Of a stretch of 64,000 nt of DNA, positions 59,754 through 64,000 are shown piece after piece. The stretch spans positions 1-64,000 of the forward strand of contig NZ_BDBT01000023.1 in the NCBI RefSeq assembly GCF_001613125.1, given 5' to 3'. The notes under the pieces were generated by a model. It did not search any database. It worked only from the letters and a program-made list of their open reading frames with translations, and was not told the origin of the DNA. Each line of letters starts with the position of its first letter. Position 1 is the stretch's first letter. The position numbers and the translations under genes were made by a program. This stretch comes from Nocardia shimofusensis NBRC 100134 (GTDB lineage: Bacteria > Actinomycetota > Actinomycetes > Mycobacteriales > Mycobacteriaceae).

Positions 59754-59790
59754 GCCGCACCCCGCCGCGCGCTGCGCGACGGGGTGCGGC
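59754..59790 (-). terminator. terminator of the serine hydrolase gene
   Basis: Perfect 11-bp arms GCCGCACCCCG (59754-59764) and CGGGGTGCGGC (59780-59790), 10 nt downstream of the stop on the minus strand. Confidence 0.7.
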
Positions 59791-59800
59791 GCCCCGGGTG

Positions 59801-60706
59801 TCAGCGCCCGGCGAGCAGTGTTTCCGCGAGTTTCGTGTCGGTCTCGGCGCCTTCGGTGTAGCCGCCCTCGGCGCCCATCGCGGTCATGATCGACAGCGTG
59901 TAGCGCTCACCCTGGCCTGCGAAGCCGACCGAGTTGACCACCCAGCCGCCCTCCTCCTGCGACCAGCCGTTCTTCAGGCCGGGCCGCATCGACGCGCCCG
60001 CACCCCACACACCCCAGTGCTGGTTGGGATCGACACGGCGCATCTGATCGAGCAGGTAGGCGCGATCGTCGGGGTGCATGACGTCCAGAACGTGGCTCAT
60101 CAACCGGTCCAGGTCGGCGGGGGTGCACTTCTGGTACGACCAGTCCGGGAACAGCGGCCCGTTGGTGGGCAGCGGCACCAGGTTCGCCATGCCGTTGGCG
60201 CGGAAGGCGTTGTTGAAGGCCATCCGGTCCGGGCCGGCGTGCTTGTTCCACAGCAGGTCGGTCGCGGCGTCGTTGGAGGTCGACAGCATGGACTCCATCA
60301 GGCCGCGATCCTCGGGCGTGAGCACCAGCGCGCCGACGCGGGCGCGATTGAGCAGATCCGCGGCGATGGCCAGCTTGATGGTGGAGGCGGTCCACACCGA
60401 GTCCTCGGCGTGCTCGTTGGCGTAGACGGCGCCGGTCACGCGATCGCGCAACACGTATCCGGTGACGCCGGGTCGGTTCTGCAGGTACTGGTCGGCGCTG
60501 CGGATCCGGTTGCTCAGATCGCAGTCGAAACCGTTGAAGCAGCCGCCGGGAGCGGCATGGGCGATCGGCGCCGCGGCGCCGGGCAGGAGGGCGGGCGCGC
60601 TGGGGATCAAGATCGCCGCGGCGGCAAGGACACAAGCGGTTGCGGCCACGCGGGGAACGGCCCCGGTGGCGGCCTTGGGATAACGCACGAGGGACGACGA
60701 TGGCAC
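59801..60706 (-). CDS. secreted beta-lactamase-fold serine hydrolase
   Basis: A 301-residue exported protein with a signal sequence (residues about 15-50, ATACVLAAAAILIPSAPALL... AHAAPGG). The mature part has an SxxK motif STIKLA, an SND-type motif in STSNDAATD and a KNGW in place of KTG. This places it in the class A beta-lactamase/PBP-fold family, but the deviations make real lactamase activity uncertain; it may be a cell-wall or lipoprotein-like hydrolase. GTG at 60706 has GGAG 7 nt upstream, better than GTG 60688. Confidence 0.8.
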   Translation of the reverse strand: MPSSSLVRYPKAATGAVPRVAATACVLAAAAILIPSAPALLPGAAAPIAHAAPGGCFNGFDCDLSNRIRSADQYLQNRPGVTGYVLRDRVTGAVYANEHAEDSVWTASTIKLAIAADLLNRARVGALVLTPEDRGLMESMLSTSNDAATDLLWNKHAGPDRMAFNNAFRANGMANLVPLPTNGPLFPDWSYQKCTPADLDRLMSHVLDVMHPDDRAYLLDQMRRVDPNQHWGVWGAGASMRPGLKNGWSQEEGGWVVNSVGFAGQGERYTLSIMTAMGAEGGYTEGAETDTKLAETLLAGR

Positions 60707-60826
60707 ACCTGAGCTCCGGATGCACGTCTTGAGCTCGGCGTGCCGATGTGATACATCGCATCGACACCCGCGGAGAGAAGGAATCGATTGCACCGCAGGA
60801 GAATTCACCAGCGCGCGGCGAGCCGC

Positions 60827-61033
60827 TCAGCGGAAGGCGGCGCGCAGGTCCTCGACGGTGCGTCCGTTGAGGCGGTAACAGTGCTCGAACGCCTCGGAGT
60901 GCCGATCACGGGGCCAGCGGTGCAGGACGACCGTACGCCCGTAATGCCGGGCGTTGACCAGTTCCCAGTGCTCACCCACGCGGCGGACGGTGAACCCGTC
61001 CTTCGGGACCAGTGGGAGGACCCTCGCACTCAT
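60827..61033 (-). CDS. 68-residue small protein, unknown
   Basis: A basic protein ending the minus-strand group; MSARVLPLVPKDGFTVRRVG and VVLHRWPRDRHSEAF are visible. No family recognised. ATG 61033 has AAAGGCTGG upstream. Codon bias is like neighbours, and longer frames upstream have no ribosome site. Confidence 0.55.
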   Translation of the reverse strand: MSARVLPLVPKDGFTVRRVGEHWELVNARHYGRTVVLHRWPRDRHSEAFEHCYRLNGRTVEDLRAAFR

Positions 61034-61204
61034 GAACGCGGACCAGCCTTTCGACGCGACTCGTTCTCGGTAGCCCCCTGTGGGGGGAGACTGTGGCACA
61101 CGCCCCCGCGCTGTCGGCGGTGACACGACCGGCTCTCGCGCACAGGTGTGTTCCAATTCACTCTTCGCGGGCGGGCCGGGGGAGTTGCGCGCCGGTCGCT
61201 GACG

Positions 61205-61210
61205 TATAAA
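61205..61210 (+). promoter_or_regulatory. possible -10 of a leaderless recC transcript
   Basis: TATAAA ends 6 nt before ATG 61217, so transcription could begin at the start codon. No good -35 at normal spacing (TTGCGC at 61185 is only 14 nt away). Confidence 0.35.
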
Positions 61211-61216
61211 CGGACC

Positions 61217-64000
61217 ATGCCGCTGCACATCCATCGGGCCGAGCGCGCGGACACTCTGGTCGACGCGCTCGCCGCGCGATCGGCGGTGCCGCAACCGGAT
61301 CCGTTCGCACCCGAAGTGATCGCGGTGCCCGCCAAGGGCGTCGAGCGCTGGCTCACGCAACGGTTGTCCGGGACGCTCGGAGTGTCGGCGAACGGGTCCG
61401 ACGGGATCGCGGCGAATATCGATTTCCCCTCACCGACCGCCTTGGTCGCCGGAATCCTCGCGGCCTGCACCGGCGTCGATCCCGAGGACGATCCGTGGGC
61501 GCGGGACCGGCTGGTGTGGCCGGTGTTGCGGGCACTGGACCGCGCGGTGAGCGAACCCTGGTGCGCGGTGCCCGCTCGCTATCTCGGCGCGGCCTCGGGG
61601 GGCCGCGATCACCGGATCGGCAGGCGCTACGCCACCGCCGCGCACCTGGCCGCGTTGTTCGACAGCTACGGCGCGCAGCGTCCGGAACTGGTTGCCGACT
61701 GGGCTCGCGGTGGCGACGGCGACGGCGCGGGCGGACAGGTGCCCGAGGATCTGCGCTGGCAGCCGCGATTGTGGCGGATGCTGCGCGAGGAGATCGGGGT
61801 GCCCGCCCCCGCCGAACGCCTGGCCGCCGCCTGCGCGGCACTGCGCGCCGAGCCGTCCGTGGTCGAGCTGCCCGATCGGGTCTCCTTGTTCGGCGTGACC
61901 AGGCTGGCGACCGATCAGCTCGCCGTCCTCGATGCCCTCGGCGCCCATCGCGAGGTGCGTCTGTGGCTGGTGCATCCGAGCCCGGCCATGTGGCGCGCGC
62001 TCGCCGGTCTCGGCCCGGCCCGTTCCCGCGCCGAGGACACCAGCGCCGCCGCTGTGCGTCACCCGCTGCTCGCCGGTCTGGCGCGTGAGGTCCGGGAATT
62101 GCAGCAACGCCTGTCCGGCATCTGCGTCCCCGACGACGACACCGGTTATCTCGCGCCTGCCGCACCGGACGAGCCGACCCTGCTCCACGCGTTGCAGGCC
62201 GGGCTGCGCGAGGACGCCTGGCCACCCGCCGAGCGGATCGCGGCCGACGGCACAATCGAGGTGCACGCCTGCCACGGACCGGCCCGCCAAGTGGAGGTGC
62301 TGCGGGATCGGTTGCTTGCGCTGTTCGCGGCCGACACCACCCTGGAACCCCGTGATGTGCTGGTCATGTGCCCCGAGGTGGAGACCTTCGCCCCCTTGGT
62401 GCGGGCCGCGTTCGGGGGCCGCGGCGAGGAGCCGGGCGAGCAGACGCATCCGGCGCAGCTGCTGCGAGTGCGTCTGGCCGATCGCGGTCGCGGCGTCACC
62501 AACCCGCTGCTCGCGGTGGCGCGGACCCTGCTGGAACTGGCCGACGGTCGCGTCACGGTGACACAGGTGCTCGACCTGGCCGCCTCCGACACCGTCCGCC
62601 GTCGCTGCGGTTTCGACGACGACGCGATCGAGCGGTTGCGGGAATGGGCCGCCGCCTCCGGCGCGCGATGGGGTATCGGCGCGCGTCAGCGTCAGGCCTT
62701 CGGGCTGGCGGATTTCGCGCAGAACACCCTCAACGGCGCGGTGGACCGCATCCTGCTCGGCGTCACCGCCGACGAATCCGGCGACGACTGGCTCGATCTC
62801 GCGCTGCCGCTGGCCGACGTGGACAGCAACGACGTCGACCTGGCCGGGCGCTTCGCCGAATTCGTCGACCGCCTCGCGGTCTGCTTGCGTGACCTGCGCG
62901 GGCCGCGGCCGGCGAGTGAATGGGCGCACGTGCTGGGCCGCGCGCTGGAACTGCTCACCGACGTCCCGGAGAACCAGGCGTGGGTTCGTACCGAAGCTCG
63001 CGCCGAGATCGCCGCCGCCACCGGGGCGGCGGCGGGCGGCGCCGAAGCCGCCGACGTGCCGTTGCGGCTGGCCGATGTCACGGTGCTGTTCACCGAGCGC
63101 CTGGCCGCGCGGCCCACCCGTGCCAACTTCCGCACCGGCGAGCTGACCGTGTGCACCATGGTGCCGATGCGCTCGGTGCCGCACCGGGTGGTGGTCCTGC
63201 TCGGTCTCGACGACGAGGTGTTCCCCCGCGCCGGCGGCGTGGACGGCGACGACGTACTCGCCCGCGACCCGCTGCCGGGCGAACGCGACGCCCGCGGGGA
63301 GGACCGCCAGCTGCTGCTCGACGCCGTGCGCGCGGCGGAGGAGCGGCTGTTGATCTTCCACACCGGCGCCGACCCGGTGACCGGCTCGGTGCGGCCACCG
63401 GCGATTCCGGTCGCCGAACTGCTCGACGTGGTGCGCGCGCACGTCGGCGACGACGCCATGGCGACGGTGGTCACCCGTCATCCGCTGCAGAGCTTCGACC
63501 GGCGGAATTTCGACCCCGCCCGGCCCCGCAGCTTCGACACCGTCGCGCTCGAGGGCGCCCGTGCCGCGGCCGCGCTCGCGCGCCCGGCCCCGCCCCTGCT
63601 GACCGCGCCGCTGCCCGCACCCGAACGCGCCGATGTGGCGCTGTCGGAGCTGATCTCCTTCGCCGAGCATCCGATTCGCGGATTCCTCTGGCAACGACTC
63701 GGACTGCGGGTGCCCGAACACGAGGAGGACATCGCCGAGAACCTGCCCATCGAACTGGACGGGCTGGCGAAATGGGAAGTGGGCGAACGCATGCTGGTCG
63801 CCCGGCTCAACGGCGCCGACCCCGTGGCGCTGCGCCGGGCGGAGTGGCGGCGCGGCACCCTGCCGCCGTTCCAGTTGGGCGCGGCGGTGCTCGCCGAGAT
63901 CGAGCGCACGGTCGAGACCCTGGTGCGCGCCGCCCAGCCCGACTACGCCGCCGAACCCCGCGCGGTGGACATCTCGGTGGATCTCGGCGACGGGCGCAGA
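61217..64000 (+). CDS. recC: exodeoxyribonuclease V gamma subunit RecC (3' end outside window)
   Basis: An uninterrupted frame of 928 codons running off the window. MPLHIHRAERADTLVDALA, VIAVPAKGVERWLTQRLS and GVSANGSDGIAANIDFP form the RecC N-terminus; later ERLLIFHTGADP, VVLLGLDDEVFPR and LISFAEHPIRGFLWQRLGLRVPE follow the RecC order. RecC is the non-catalytic helicase-like subunit that recognises Chi in RecBCD. A recB and recD are expected just beyond the right end. The large minus-strand frame opposite it is a shadow. Confidence 0.92.
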   Translation, partial: MPLHIHRAERADTLVDALAARSAVPQPDPFAPEVIAVPAKGVERWLTQRLSGTLGVSANGSDGIAANIDFPSPTALVAGILAACTGVDPEDDPWARDRLVWPVLRALDRAVSEPWCAVPARYLGAASGGRDHRIGRRYATAAHLAALFDSYGAQRPELVADWARGGDGDGAGGQVPEDLRWQPRLWRMLREEIGVPAPAERLAAACAALRAEPSVVELPDRVSLFGVTRLATDQLAVLDALGAHREVRLWLVHPSPAMWRALAGLGPARSRAEDTSAAAVRHPLLAGLAREVRELQQRLSGICVPDDDTGYLAPAAPDEPTLLHALQAGLREDAWPPAERIAADGTIEVHACHGPARQVEVLRDRLLALFAADTTLEPRDVLVMCPEVETFAPLVRAAFGGRGEEPGEQTHPAQLLRVRLADRGRGVTNPLLAVARTLLELADGRVTVTQVLDLAASDTVRRRCGFDDDAIERLREWAAASGARWGIGARQRQAFGLADFAQNTLNGAVDRILLGVTADESGDDWLDLALPLADVDSNDVDLAGRFAEFVDRLAVCLRDLRGPRPASEWAHVLGRALELLTDVPENQAWVRTEARAEIAAATGAAAGGAEAADVPLRLADVTVLFTERLAARPTRANFRTGELTVCTMVPMRSVPHRVVVLLGLDDEVFPRAGGVDGDDVLARDPLPGERDARGEDRQLLLDAVRAAEERLLIFHTGADPVTGSVRPPAIPVAELLDVVRAHVGDDAMATVVTRHPLQSFDRRNFDPARPRSFDTVALEGARAAAALARPAPPLLTAPLPAPERADVALSELISFAEHPIRGFLWQRLGLRVPEHEEDIAENLPIELDGLAKWEVGERMLVARLNGADPVALRRAEWRRGTLPPFQLGAAVLAEIERTVETLVRAAQPDYAAEPRAVDISVDLGDGRR

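Noticed and set aside
59801..60706. Firm call as a resistance beta-lactamase
   Set aside because: The SxxK and SND motifs are present, but KTG is replaced by KNG and the context is not resistance-related, so only the fold is claimed.
61430..63721. 763-codon open frame on the minus strand
   Set aside because: It lies opposite recC, which has full family similarity from its ATG to the window end; the reverse frame shows only Gly/Arg/His-rich shadow composition.

Overview
The window is high-GC actinobacterial chromosome. It most resembles a mycolic-acid-containing genus such as Nocardia (Rhodococcus is possible). The reasons are the GuaB1, FadE5-like, FprB-like, CtpI-like and Ndh proteins, IdeR-type iron boxes, a urease cluster lacking ureE, and a gene order that follows the M. 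tuberculosis Rv1841c-Rv1854c neighbourhood. There are no rRNA or tRNA genes, prophage genes, insertion sequences or CRISPR arrays that I can see. About 52 protein genes are supported, two of them cut by the window ends (an SDR at the left, recC at the right).

Region 1 (1-19260) is a catabolic island. It holds an SDR, an aminoglycoside-phosphotransferase-like protein, an acyl-CoA ligase, a Baeyer-Villiger monooxygenase of the hydroxyacetophenone type, an LLM-class oxidoreductase, an HsaA-like flavin monooxygenase with a separate flavin reductase, a FadE5-like acyl-CoA dehydrogenase, an NDP-forming acyl-CoA synthetase, two paralogous HSL-type esterases, an enoyl-CoA hydratase, a degenerate RibB-like protein and a ferredoxin/ferredoxin reductase fusion. 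The set fits a route in which a ketone is turned into an ester, the ester is hydrolysed, and the acid is activated to a CoA ester and beta-oxidised. The substrate is unknown. Four copies of a dyad TTART-N4-ACTATG lie in its two divergent control regions (7.1-7.6 kb and 13.5 kb), suggesting one regulon.

Region 2 (19.4-31.9 kb) holds a DUF3068 protein, two candidate very small genes, a hot-dog protein, a DUF305/LVIVD pair, a protein usually labelled 3-methyladenine glycosylase, two CNNM/CBS membrane proteins, guaB1, a DMT transporter and a FAD/Rieske oxidoreductase. Region 3 (32-40 kb) holds a giant P-type ATPase, a DEAD-box helicase and a BlaR-like/BlaI pair with a BlaI-type operator.

Region 4 (39.97-44.5 kb) is iron-linked: a FecCD/FecCD/ATPase siderophore importer, a divergent unknown protein, and two IdeR-like boxes. 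The second box overlaps a good promoter and is followed by about 90 nt ending in a strong terminator. Its position (just upstream of the Rv1847-like thioesterase) matches that of the mycobacterial iron-sparing sRNA MrsI, so I call it a MrsI-like RNA.

Region 5 (44.6-59.6 kb) is the urease locus, ureABC and ureFGD followed by ndh. The two halves are separated by about 8.8 kb of unrelated genes: two MerR systems, aldo/keto reductase, VOC protein, O-methyltransferase, TetR/MFS pair, a 19-bp tandem repeat, and a tryptophan-rich proline-repeat protein. The right end carries a beta-lactamase-fold serine hydrolase, a small protein and recC.
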